Shown piece by piece: positions 16,604-25,057 of a stretch of DNA of 64,000 nucleotides. A model generated the notes under the pieces. It ran no database searches and had not been told where the DNA came from. It saw only the letters and a list, made by a program, of their open reading frames with translations. The DNA comes from Bacteroidota bacterium (GTDB lineage Bacteria > Bacteroidota > Bacteroidia > Sphingobacteriales > Sphingobacteriaceae). A program made the position numbers and the translations under genes. Numbering within the stretch: the first letter of the stretch is position 1; every line of letters begins with the position of its first letter. The stretch covers positions 248,001 to 312,000 of the forward strand of contig JAEXHI010000031.1 in assembly GCA_023450085.1 (NCBI GenBank). Direction: 5' to 3'.

Positions 16604-17071
16604 TTATAATTCAGTGTTTTCATCGTTCTGTTTACTCTTGAAAAGGACTTTCAGAAAGCGCTGGTACCAGGAAAATTTATTGATAGCAAAGATCAACAGG
16701 ATGATCAATGTGGATGCGACAGCAATGACAAACATATTCAATGCAATAGCCACCCCTATTGCCGAAGTGGACCAAAGTCCAGCAGCTGTAGTCAGTCCCT
16801 TTGGTGTATTTCTCTCATCCCGAAAGATGATACCTGCACCGATAAACCCCAAGCCTGTGGCGATGGCCGCCAACATCCTTGAAATGGCCGATTTATCCTC
16901 TGTAAGATGGGCAGCTACCGAAACAAAAAGGCAGGCAGCCACGCAGATACAGGCAAATGTCCTGATACCTGTATACTGGTGCTCCCTCTCCCTTTCAATA
17001 CCTACAATCCCTCCAAGAATTAGGGCCAAAAACATCTTGCCCGAAAGCAACAGCTCAAATTCAATATCCAT
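16604..17071 (-). CDS. MgtC/SapB family membrane protein
   Basis: The 155-residue product has four to five hydrophobic segments and the MgtC signature: LALILGGIVGIEREREHQ, a GLGFIGAGIIFRDER loop and TTAAGLWSTSAIGVAIA. MgtC proteins affect magnesium homeostasis and the ATP synthase in pathogens; in most bacteria the role is unclear. The C-terminal regulatory domain of longer members is missing, as in short SapB types. It sits 14 bases after the bestrophin-like gene and 20 bases before the P-ATPase, so one operon is likely. Confidence 0.88.
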   Translation of the reverse strand: MDIEFELLLSGKMFLALILGGIVGIEREREHQYTGIRTFACICVAACLFVSVAAHLTEDKSAISRMLAAIATGLGFIGAGIIFRDERNTPKGLTTAAGLWSTSAIGVAIALNMFVIAVASTLIILLIFAINKFSWYQRFLKVLFKSKQNDENTEL

Positions 17072-17085
17072 CGGTCCAGTTTTAA

Positions 17086-17967
17086 CTACATTTCAAAATA
17101 TTGGTAATTCTTTGGTTTCGCAGGTACGTCCCTGTCTCCGATCATTTCCAGCAGATTGATTTCTATGGTCTGTGCTAATGAGGTCATGGGCGTATCAACC
17201 GGCGTATTTTCGAACGGATCCTGCATGATAATAGCTGTCTTTTCGATCATGATAAAGAGCAAAGGCACCAATATGGTCAGTAATATCTCAACAGCGAGTT
17301 GCGAATCTTCCAGTCCAAAAGGCAAGATGGCAGCAAATACATAGATCAGCGTATGTACCAGCACGCTATATGACCTTGGAAATACAGTATTTTTGATACG
17401 TTCACATTTCCCCATGCTATCACAGAGCCTGGCCACGGTTTCATTGAGTTGTATCTGCTTGAAGTCCGATATCATAGATTCGGCCGCCATCTCCCTGATC
17501 TTTTCGGAATGCTGGTCCAATAAAGCATTGGGGATGTTCACGGCACTGATCTGGTGGGCATTCAGATAGCTTTTCACTTTTGGAGAGAATTCCTGTCTCC
17601 GCAAAGCCTCACCAAGGGCATATACCCAAACAATCTGTGTCTGAACAAATTCCTTTGTGATTACTTTCTGTTTATCGGGAACAAACTGTTGTACCTGCCT
17701 GATCAACGTGCGTGAATCGTTAACTATCGCGCCCCATACCGTCCTGGCCTCCCACCAGCGTTCATAGGATTGCGCAGTCCTGAAAGCGAGCAGAAGCGAA
17801 ACCGCTGTCCCCACCAAAGCGGGAATGCTAAGGGGAAGACTTATTTTCTGGAATGTTGGATGAAGATCCAACAGGCCAATGGAGACCGCAAATACAACGA
17901 TCAGAGCTAGCTGTGAGCCGATACCTTTAACGAAATACCAGATCGATATTTTCTTGTTCAATAACAT
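17086..17967 (-). CDS. Bestrophin-like (UPF0187) channel protein
   Basis: The 293-residue protein matches the bacterial bestrophin/RFP-TM family: LSIPALVGTAVSLLLAFRTA, SYERWWEARTVWGAIVNDSR as the signature helix turn, LLFIMIEKTAIIMQDPFENT with the acidic/DPFE segment and a C-terminal TIEINLLEMIGD. Bacterial homologues form pentameric channels conducting cations or anions. It begins 155 bases downstream of the czcB gene, so it may have its own promoter, and precedes mgtC and the P-ATPase. A role in ion balance during metal stress is inferred. Confidence 0.85.
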   Translation of the reverse strand: MLLNKKISIWYFVKGIGSQLALIVVFAVSIGLLDLHPTFQKISLPLSIPALVGTAVSLLLAFRTAQSYERWWEARTVWGAIVNDSRTLIRQVQQFVPDKQKVITKEFVQTQIVWVYALGEALRRQEFSPKVKSYLNAHQISAVNIPNALLDQHSEKIREMAAESMISDFKQIQLNETVARLCDSMGKCERIKNTVFPRSYSVLVHTLIYVFAAILPFGLEDSQLAVEILLTILVPLLFIMIEKTAIIMQDPFENTPVDTPMTSLAQTIEINLLEMIGDRDVPAKPKNYQYFEM

Positions 17968-18122
17968 AAATTATAGTTTTATATCTTCAATTTACCGATT
18001 ACCACTTCTAGACCTTACTGATAACAACTTTATATTATACATGTTCTGTTCACACCATTAAATCAATTTATTAGCGATTTAGGGGAGGATGCACAAGGCA
18101 CCTTCCCCCTTCGCACCTAACA

Positions 18123-19424
18123 CTAATGTTCGTGCCCCCCAGCATTGCTTAATTTGGCATTGATGAAGAAAGCGCCCTTGGTTACTACCTTTACATTTTT
18201 AGGCAATTGGACGACGGGTGTAATCGCAGTATAGCCCAACTCCGAAACACCTTTGGCAACCTCAATTTTTTCAAAGTTCATATTAGCACTATGGCCTTTA
18301 TTTTCCGCAACATGGTCATGTTCCTCTCCTTCCTTATGCGCGTCCGTCTTTCCCTGTCCTTCGCCTTCGGCTTCGGGCTGTTTATCGGTATGTATGAAAA
18401 TATAGAACTTACCATCTGCCTCCACTATCGCCTCATTAGGTACAGTTGGCGTCATTGCCTTGTCTACGCTTACCATACCGGTAATATTCATCCCATCAAT
18501 AAGGCCGGCCTTATTTCCTGTGACCGTACAGTGGACCGCAATGGTCTTGCTCTCATTCTCGAAGGAAGATCCGATATTGAACACCTTTGCCGTGTAGGTT
18601 ATCTGTGGATTATTGGTTACCGTAAAATTCACCAGCTGGCCTACCTTAACGAAAGGAAGGTCCCTTTCGAACACCTGCAGATCCAAATGTATCAGACCGT
18701 TATCTACGATTTCCACTACTGGCGAAGAAACGTCCACGTAGCTTCCGATCTTTGCAAACTCCGCACTTACCGTTCCGCTTACCGGACTGGTTACAGATAA
18801 CGCCGAGGTCAGGGTAGCTGCAGAGATCGAAGTAGGGTTGATCCCCATTAACTGCACCTGTTTGTACAGTGATGCCTTTCTCGCCTTTAGGGCGTTAAGT
18901 TCGGACGTAGCATTCTGTAGGTTCTTTAAAGCTCCCGCATTTCCTGCATTAAGTTCACGCTGGCGTTGGAGTTCCTGTTCGGCCAATGTAATCCTGCTGC
19001 CAATGGTCAGATATTCTTCCTGCAATTGGACAAACTGTGGATTCTCGATCGTAGCAATCACCTGTCCCTTACGGACATAATCTCCCAGTTGGACCCTCAA
19101 GGTTTTTACCACTCCACCGTAGAGCGAAGTCGCATTGGCCTTGTTGTTATTCGGCACCCTTAAGGCACCGTTTGCCTTGATGGTAGCGGTCAGGTTCTTG
19201 AGTTCAATGGTCCCCACTGTGATACCGACCGATTTGATCTGTTCCGGGGTAAGGGAGGCAATCGTCGAAGACCCCTCTTCACCATGTCCTTCCTCTTTCG
19301 CAGCTGCGGGCTTTTCGGCTTCCTTGCCAGGTTTGCTCCCTTCACCTTCTGTCTGTTTTCCTCCACAACTGTTCAGTGTGATTACTGTCACGGCGAAGAA
19401 TAATATTCTAAAAACAAGTTTCAT
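18123..19424 (-). CDS. czcB: RND efflux periplasmic adaptor, CzcB/CusB type lipoprotein
   Basis: I place the start at ATG 19424 (MKLVFRILFFAVTVITLNSC), one base after the stop of the pump gene; the upstream in-frame extension overlaps that gene. The lipobox LNSC gives a lipoprotein. The 433-residue product has a charged linker rich in Glu/Lys/Gly, a barrel-sandwich half (GGVVKTLRVQLGDYVRKGQV), a coiled-coil hairpin (about 140-195), the second lipoyl half (ALSVTSPVSGTVSAEFAKIG) and beta-barrel and membrane-proximal domains. A His/Glu insertion (EGEEHDHVAENKGHS) near residue 365 may bind metal. It links the inner-membrane pump to the outer-membrane channel. Confidence 0.9.
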   Translation of the reverse strand: MKLVFRILFFAVTVITLNSCGGKQTEGEGSKPGKEAEKPAAAKEEGHGEEGSSTIASLTPEQIKSVGITVGTIELKNLTATIKANGALRVPNNNKANATSLYGGVVKTLRVQLGDYVRKGQVIATIENPQFVQLQEEYLTIGSRITLAEQELQRQRELNAGNAGALKNLQNATSELNALKARKASLYKQVQLMGINPTSISAATLTSALSVTSPVSGTVSAEFAKIGSYVDVSSPVVEIVDNGLIHLDLQVFERDLPFVKVGQLVNFTVTNNPQITYTAKVFNIGSSFENESKTIAVHCTVTGNKAGLIDGMNITGMVSVDKAMTPTVPNEAIVEADGKFYIFIHTDKQPEAEGEGQGKTDAHKEGEEHDHVAENKGHSANMNFEKIEVAKGVSELGYTAITPVVQLPKNVKVVTKGAFFINAKLSNAGGHEH

Positions 19425-19425
19425 C

Positions 19426-22400
19426 TTATTTATTATTGTAGTAATTGAATTGGATAGCTGATTGATTGTATTGGTTAAGTACGTCAAGATACCCCTGACG
19501 GATACCAATAGCCTGGCTAAGGAACTGCCCTAGCTCAGCGAAACTGATTTCGCCCGACCTGTAGCTGAGGGTCGCCGCAGAAATGATCTCTTCGGCCTGT
19601 TTCAGGCCAGAGGTCTCATAAAATTCAAGCAGCGAACGGCTCTTCTCTATATCGGCAACCGCATTGGCGCGTTGGGTCTGTAGCTGTAGGGTCTGGTATG
19701 CCAAGGTCTTTTCCTGTACCTCTCTTTCGGCATTGGCCACCTTGACCTTGTTGCGATAGGCGCCTCCCCCAAACAGTGGAATTGCTGCAGTTACCGAAAA
19801 TCCGGTAAAGGGATCATTGGCACCCCATAGGCGCTGGCTGAAGAACCTTCCAGAAAACTCGGGCCTGTTGGTATTCTTCTGAACCGAAACATTGGAACTG
19901 GCGATATTCACATTCTGTTCCTGTAGGGCCAATAAGGGATGTGAGGCAGCAGTAGCTGTAGTCTCCACGCCAACCTTACCTAGCGGTTGGGCAACGGGCA
20001 ACATCCATTCGTTGAGGTTCAGCAACATCATCAATTGCTGCTGCTGGATGGTCATCTCCTTTGTATTCTGCAAAAGCTGGGCCTGTATCTCCCTCATCTT
20101 CGCTTCGGCGGCAACCCTGTCCAAACGTGCCACATCTCCCGTCTTTACGCGTACTTCTGTGGTCTTGAACAGCATGGTGTAAACACTGTCCAGACGTTTA
20201 TAGAGCATCTGTCTATCCTGTAGGAACCACAATTGGTAATAGGCCGTACGGACATCCCTCCTAATTGCGGCGTTGATGACCTCACCATTAAGCTCCGCGT
20301 ATTTCAACTGTGCGTTCAGATAGTTCTTCCTGGCGGCATATAGACCAGGCCATGCGATAGCCTGCGAAACCCCGATCTTTAGGATACCCACTTTATCGGA
20401 AGGACGATAATCTTCGTTCTCTGCAAATATGCCCGTCTTCGGTATCTCAAAGGCTGTTTTCGTATTCAGTCTTGCGCTTTTGACCTCGGCCTCGTTGACA
20501 CCAAGCTGTTGGTTGCTCTTCAAAGCGGTACCAACAGCATTTTCTACCGAAATCCGTTGTTGGGCATTTGCTGAAGACGCACCGATCAAGAACAAGACCA
20601 TTGTCGCAACAACAGTTTTCCTGCCCAATCTGCCCTTAATTTTCATACCACTATCAAAAATGATATAGAGCAACGGCAGAACGAATAGGGTTAGGAAAGT
20701 AGCGGTGATCAGACCACCTATTACTACAGTGGCCAAAGGTCTTTGTACCTCGGCACCTGCACTGGAGCTGATGGCCATTGGCAAAAATCCAAGAGAGGCC
20801 ACCGTGGCGGTCATCAGCACTGGGCGAAGACGGGTAATAGCCCCCTCTTTTACCCTTTTTAATATATCTTCCATTCCCTCTTTTTTCAATTGGTTAAAGG
20901 TTCCTATCAATACGATACCGTTGAGTACCGCTACGCCAAAGAGCGCGATAAATCCGATCCCCGCACTGATACTAAAAGGCATACCTCGCAACATGAGCGC
21001 AAAGACACCTCCAATGGCACTCATCGGAATAGCCGTGAATATCAATATGGCCTGTTTGAACGAACGAAACGTAAAATAGAGCAGCATAAAGATCAGAAGT
21101 AATGAAACTGGTACCGCGATCATCAAACGTGCGCTCGCCTTTTGTAGGTTTTCGAACTGGCCACCATAGGTGAAGTAGTAGCCAGATGGCAGCTTGATCT
21201 TTTGTGCCAACTGTTGCTGGATATCGGTCACCACACTCTGCACGTCACGTCCGTCGACATTGAAACCGATTACGATACGGCGTTTCCCCGCTTCACGGCT
21301 GATCTGTGCGGGTCCCAACTTATACGCTATGGTTGCTACCTGAGACAAAGGGATCTGAAGCCCCTTACTGGTAGGGATCATTAGGTTGCTCACATCTTCT
21401 ATACCACTCCTGTGTGCACTGTCCAAACGCACTACCAGGTCAAAACGTCTTTCATTTTCATAAACCTGCCCAGTACTTTTTCCGGCAAAGGCCGTACTAA
21501 CTACGTCATTGACATCCTGAATAGCAAGTCCGTAATTGGCGATACGGGCACGATCATACTCAATATTGATCTGCGGAAGACCGCCCACACGTTCTACTTG
21601 CGGAGAGGTTGCCCCCGGTACGCTCTGGATTACTTCGCTTACCTCCTTGGCGTAACTTGCGAGCGTATCGATGTTCTCACCGAAGATCTTCACTGCCACA
21701 TCCTGTCTGATACCAGTCATCAGTTCGTTGAAACGCATCTGTATCGGCTGGTTCTTCTCAAAGAAAACGCCCGGTATCACTTCGAGTTTCTCCATGATGG
21801 CCTCAGCCAGTTCTTCATAGCTCCTTTCCGTTTTCCATTCTTTCATTGGTTTGAGCACCACCATCAGATCGGTAGCCTCCGGCGGCATAGGATCGGTAGG
21901 CACTTCTGCGGCACCGGTCTTTCCAACTACCATTTTCACCTCGTCAAATTGCTTGATGATCCGTGAGGCCTGCATCGAGGTCTCGATACTCTGGTTCAGG
22001 GAACTTCCCTGTGGCAGGATACAATGAAATGCAAAATCCCCCTCCTGTAACTGCGGAATGAACTCGCCGCCCATTCGGCTGAAGAAGAATATGGAAACAG
22101 CAAACAGCACCACTGTCGCCCCAACTACGTAATATTTGATCTTGATTACCTTCTCCAGCATCGGTCTGTAGACCGCTTGGAGTTTCTCCATCATCTTATC
22201 ACTGAAATTCTTTTTATGGCTTGGCTTTTTCGAAAGGAAAAGTGCACACATCATAGGAATATAGGTCAACGAAAGGATAAGCGCACCAAAAATAGCGAAA
22301 CCTACTGTTTGTGCCATTGGTCCGAACATCTTACCTTCCACACCAACCAATGTTAGGATCGGGATATACACGATCAGGATAATGATCTCTCCAAATGCTG

Positions 22401-23742
22401 CACTGGTACGGATTTTTGAGGCCGAGGTAAACACCTCTTCATCCATCTCACCCTGGGTCAGCTTGTTCATAGATTTTCGCAGTCCCAAATGGTGCATCGT
22501 TGCTTCCACAACAATTACCGCCCCATCGACAATAAGACCGAAATCGATGGCACCCAAACTCATCAGATTGGCGCTTACCCCAAATACGTTCATCATGCCC
22601 AAGGCAAAAAGTAATGCCAAAGGAATCGCCGAGGCAACGATCAGACCAGCCCTCAGGTTACCAAGGAAGATCACCAACACGAAGATCACGATCAATGCCC
22701 CCTCGATCAGGTTTTTCTCAACAGTAGCTATAGCCCTTCCCACCAGATCGGTACGATCTAAATATGGTTCGATAACCACATCATCGGGCAGGGAAGCTTG
22801 TATGGTCGGCAATTTTTGTTTGATCCTCTTTACAACTTCGTTACTGTTCTCCCCCTTGAGCATCATCACAACGCCACCTACGGCATCCACCTCCCCATTA
22901 TAGGTGAGGGCACCGTACCTCACAGCACTTCCGAACCTTACATCAGCTACATCATTGATATAGATAGGAACGGTTCCCGAGTTTTTGACCACAATCTTTT
23001 TCACATCATCCAGTGAATTTACCAGACCGATACCCCTGATAAAATAGGCATTCGGTTTTTTATCGATATAGGCGCCACCAGTGTTCTGGTTATTCTTTTC
23101 CAGTGCGGTAAAGATTTCTGGGATACTTACCCCCATAGCCCTGAGCCTGTCCGGATTAACGCCCACCTCATACTGTTTCAACTGTCCGCCGAAACTATTC
23201 ACCTCGGCAATACCTGGGGTTCCATATAGTTGTCTGGCTACGATCCAGTCCTGCATTGTACGCAGATCCTTGGCATTATATTTCTTTTCACTTCCCTTTT
23301 TGGGATGTATGATGTACTGGTATACTTCTCCCAAACCCGTGCTCACTGGTGCCATTTCTGGTGTGCCCACTCCCTGTGGGATTTTATCTACGGCCTCTTT
23401 CAATCGCTCATTGATGAGCTGACGGGCAAAATAGATGTCTGTCTTCTCGTCGAAGACCACAGTGATCACCGAAAGACCGAAACGCGAAATACTACGTATC
23501 TCTTCAATTCTAGGTACATTGGCAATACTCTGTTCTATTGGAAAGGTCACAAGTTGTTCCACTTCCTGGCCTGCCAGCGTTGGACAGGTGGTAAATATCT
23601 GTACCTGATTGTTGGTGATGTCCGGTACGGCATCTATCGGCAGTTTGGTTGCACTCCAACCGCCCCAAATTATAAGAACCAAGGTCATTAGACCGATAAT
23701 GATCTTGTTCTTTATACTGAAATAAATGATCTTATCTAACAT
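19426..23742 (-). CDS. czcA: CzcA-type heavy-metal RND pump fused to a CzcC/TolC-like outer-membrane channel
   Basis: The 1438-residue product has two proteins in one frame. Residues 1 to about 1035 are a complete HME-RND pump: N-terminal helix IIYFSIKNKIIIGLMTLVLI, the family signature GAIDFGLIVDGAVIVVE in TM4, two large periplasmic loops and a last helix ending in LPLLYIIFDSG. Residues about 1036-1060 look like a fresh signal peptide (KTVVATMVLFLIGASSANAQ) and the rest is a TolC-type channel subunit (VENAVGTALKSNQQLG, then YYQLWFLQDRQ, LSYRSGEISFAELGQFLSQA). Such fusions occur in Bacteroidota czc/cus systems. The pump expels divalent metal by proton antiport. It heads the minus-strand series and is followed directly by czcB. 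Confidence 0.9.
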   Translation of the reverse strand: MLDKIIYFSIKNKIIIGLMTLVLIIWGGWSATKLPIDAVPDITNNQVQIFTTCPTLAGQEVEQLVTFPIEQSIANVPRIEEIRSISRFGLSVITVVFDEKTDIYFARQLINERLKEAVDKIPQGVGTPEMAPVSTGLGEVYQYIIHPKKGSEKKYNAKDLRTMQDWIVARQLYGTPGIAEVNSFGGQLKQYEVGVNPDRLRAMGVSIPEIFTALEKNNQNTGGAYIDKKPNAYFIRGIGLVNSLDDVKKIVVKNSGTVPIYINDVADVRFGSAVRYGALTYNGEVDAVGGVVMMLKGENSNEVVKRIKQKLPTIQASLPDDVVIEPYLDRTDLVGRAIATVEKNLIEGALIVIFVLVIFLGNLRAGLIVASAIPLALLFALGMMNVFGVSANLMSLGAIDFGLIVDGAVIVVEATMHHLGLRKSMNKLTQGEMDEEVFTSASKIRTSAAFGEIIILIVYIPILTLVGVEGKMFGPMAQTVGFAIFGALILSLTYIPMMCALFLSKKPSHKKNFSDKMMEKLQAVYRPMLEKVIKIKYYVVGATVVLFAVSIFFFSRMGGEFIPQLQEGDFAFHCILPQGSSLNQSIETSMQASRIIKQFDEVKMVVGKTGAAEVPTDPMPPEATDLMVVLKPMKEWKTERSYEELAEAIMEKLEVIPGVFFEKNQPIQMRFNELMTGIRQDVAVKIFGENIDTLASYAKEVSEVIQSVPGATSPQVERVGGLPQINIEYDRARIANYGLAIQDVNDVVSTAFAGKSTGQVYENERRFDLVVRLDSAHRSGIEDVSNLMIPTSKGLQIPLSQVATIAYKLGPAQISREAGKRRIVIGFNVDGRDVQSVVTDIQQQLAQKIKLPSGYYFTYGGQFENLQKASARLMIAVPVSLLLIFMLLYFTFRSFKQAILIFTAIPMSAIGGVFALMLRGMPFSISAGIGFIALFGVAVLNGIVLIGTFNQLKKEGMEDILKRVKEGAITRLRPVLMTATVASLGFLPMAISSSAGAEVQRPLATVVIGGLITATFLTLFVLPLLYIIFDSGMKIKGRLGRKTVVATMVLFLIGASSANAQQRISVENAVGTALKSNQQLGVNEAEVKSARLNTKTAFEIPKTGIFAENEDYRPSDKVGILKIGVSQAIAWPGLYAARKNYLNAQLKYAELNGEVINAAIRRDVRTAYYQLWFLQDRQMLYKRLDSVYTMLFKTTEVRVKTGDVARLDRVAAEAKMREIQAQLLQNTKEMTIQQQQLMMLLNLNEWMLPVAQPLGKVGVETTATAASHPLLALQEQNVNIASSNVSVQKNTNRPEFSGRFFSQRLWGANDPFTGFSVTAAIPLFGGGAYRNKVKVANAEREVQEKTLAYQTLQLQTQRANAVADIEKSRSLLEFYETSGLKQAEEIISAATLSYRSGEISFAELGQFLSQAIGIRQGYLDVLNQYNQSAIQFNYYNNK

Positions 23743-23880
23743 TATTGTTCTGATTAATAACTAATAGGACTTCCCGCAATCCAAATAAATAATGAATGGA
23801 TGCGGTCGAAAAATAAAGCATGCGCAGAAATAGCCACAGAAAGTGGCATATGCGGACTTCATTTCCGAAAAAAGTAATAA

Positions 23881-24213
23881 TTAGCTATTAACCTTGGGCG
23901 GCTGCCAGATGCTTCCATAATAATTGGAAACAAAACGTTGATCTGTGAAAAGGAATTTCAGTTCCTCGTATACAGGTTTGGGATCTTCCTCTTTATTTGC
24001 TAGGAATTTGCTATCGATAGTCGTATGACAACAGCTACAGTTACAGAAGGGGCTACAATTATCATTTACATCTGACCTATGACTATGGTCATCGGCAATT
24101 TCAACCCTTGTTTGCCTCTGTTGTGCTGACTTACATTCATTATAGGCATCACTGCACGGAAGCATCATCATGCCCGCCAGATAGATTACCATTATGAATG
24201 CGATATATTTCAT
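23881..24213 (-). CDS. Small secreted cysteine-cluster protein (metal block, copy 2)
   Basis: I start at ATG 24213 (MKYIAFIMVIYLAGMMM); a TTG three codons earlier is possible. The 110-residue product has a signal peptide and the cluster NCSPFCNCSCCHTT at about residues 53-66, then a C-terminus ending in SIWQPPKVNS. It is 138 bases upstream of the czc pump gene on the same strand. The next gene, divergent, encodes a close relative with the same FCxCxCC core and a final IWQPPK. A periplasmic metal-sensing or metal-delivery role for the pump is inferred. Confidence 0.75.
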   Translation of the reverse strand: MKYIAFIMVIYLAGMMMLPCSDAYNECKSAQQRQTRVEIADDHSHRSDVNDNCSPFCNCSCCHTTIDSKFLANKEEDPKPVYEELKFLFTDQRFVSNYYGSIWQPPKVNS

Positions 24214-24369
24214 ATGGCACAAATCTAAACATTATTTTAAAAAACCAAATATTTTTATAAAATCGTACATCTTTAAAATGTCATAAAAAATAAATTGTGC
24301 GTTTTGGCGTTAACATGAACGATTTGTAGATGGGAATGATACTATAAATATTTATACTTTTGTACCGAT
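24214..24369. promoter_or_regulatory. Divergent promoter region between two cysteine-cluster genes
   Basis: This AT-rich gap separates two divergent homologous genes and must carry promoters for both and probably for the czc genes downstream on the minus strand. On the plus strand TATTTATACTTTTG (24346-24359) contains TATACTTTTG, close to the Bacteroidota -7 element TAnnTTTG, 10 bases before the ATG of the right-hand gene. Confidence 0.45.
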
Positions 24370-24693
24370 ATGAAGGCCGCCGTTTTGCTATTTCTTTCCA
24401 TCTTGTTGCTACAGTTATCCTGGCCGTGCCAGGATCTGCTTGCGGCCGAGCCGGACTATCCGATGGACAGCCAATCGCTGATGGCATCTTCATCTGCCGA
24501 TGAGGGATTCGTAAAATTTGACGAATGCAGTCCATTCTGCCAATGTGCCTGCTGTTCCACACCTTCCCTGACGTATTTTACTACGCTGAACGCCCCCTTG
24601 ATTATTACTGATCAAAATACATTCCATAACGAGCAAACCTGTGATCCCACGTTACAGGCAAGTATCGGCATTTGGCAGCCCCCCAAGCTGTAG
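24370..24693 (+). CDS. Small secreted cysteine-cluster protein (metal block, copy 3)
   Basis: The 107-residue product has a signal peptide (MKAAVLLFLSILLLQLSWP), a cluster ECSPFCQCACCSTPS at about residues 57-71 and a C-terminus ending in SIGIWQPPKL. Core and end match the divergent neighbour at 23881-24213 closely, so the pair arose by duplication. It is likely exported and metal-binding. No further gene follows closely on this strand. Confidence 0.75.
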   Translation: MKAAVLLFLSILLLQLSWPCQDLLAAEPDYPMDSQSLMASSSADEGFVKFDECSPFCQCACCSTPSLTYFTTLNAPLIITDQNTFHNEQTCDPTLQASIGIWQPPKL

Positions 24694-24854
24694 GCTGAAT
24701 TTTATTGCTATTGTTTTTTACAATCGGTAGCTGCTATTTAGTCAATCCCTGTACCATGCCAGTTGTGTCTGCCCAATTTAGGGAGCATAACCGAGAATGG
24801 TAAAAGGCTTCTTTTTATCTGTACCCTTAGTGGACAAAACCTCTATATATTTCT

Positions 24855-25031
24855 ATGGAATGGACAATGGAATATTTCCCATTGGAAATGGACGACCTGC
24901 AGCCACAGGTCAGGCAAAAGGCTATCGAGATAGCCAACAAATTAATAAGTGATGGAAGACAGTCCGACCCTCATCTGATCCGCCAGGCCATTGCCCAGGC
25001 CGAGGAGTGGTTTTTAAACCTTGAAGGCTAA
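24855..25031 (+). CDS. Small 58-residue acidic protein
   Basis: ATG 24855 to TAA 25031 encodes MEWTMEYFPLEMDDLQPQVR and 38 further residues. It is acidic and helical, with the pattern VRQKAIEIANKLISDG and LIRQAIAQAEEWF that looks like a real folded helical hairpin. It ends 26 bases before the LTA-synthase-like gene. Similar small proteins accompany such operons in Bacteroidota, as far as I recall. Function unknown. Confidence 0.55.
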   Translation: MEWTMEYFPLEMDDLQPQVRQKAIEIANKLISDGRQSDPHLIRQAIAQAEEWFLNLEG

Positions 25032-25057
25032 TCTATCCCAATTTCGATCGCTTGATT

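Noticed and set aside
21412..21966. 184-residue plus-strand frame
   Set aside because: It is antisense to the RND pump gene, which is intact on the other strand.
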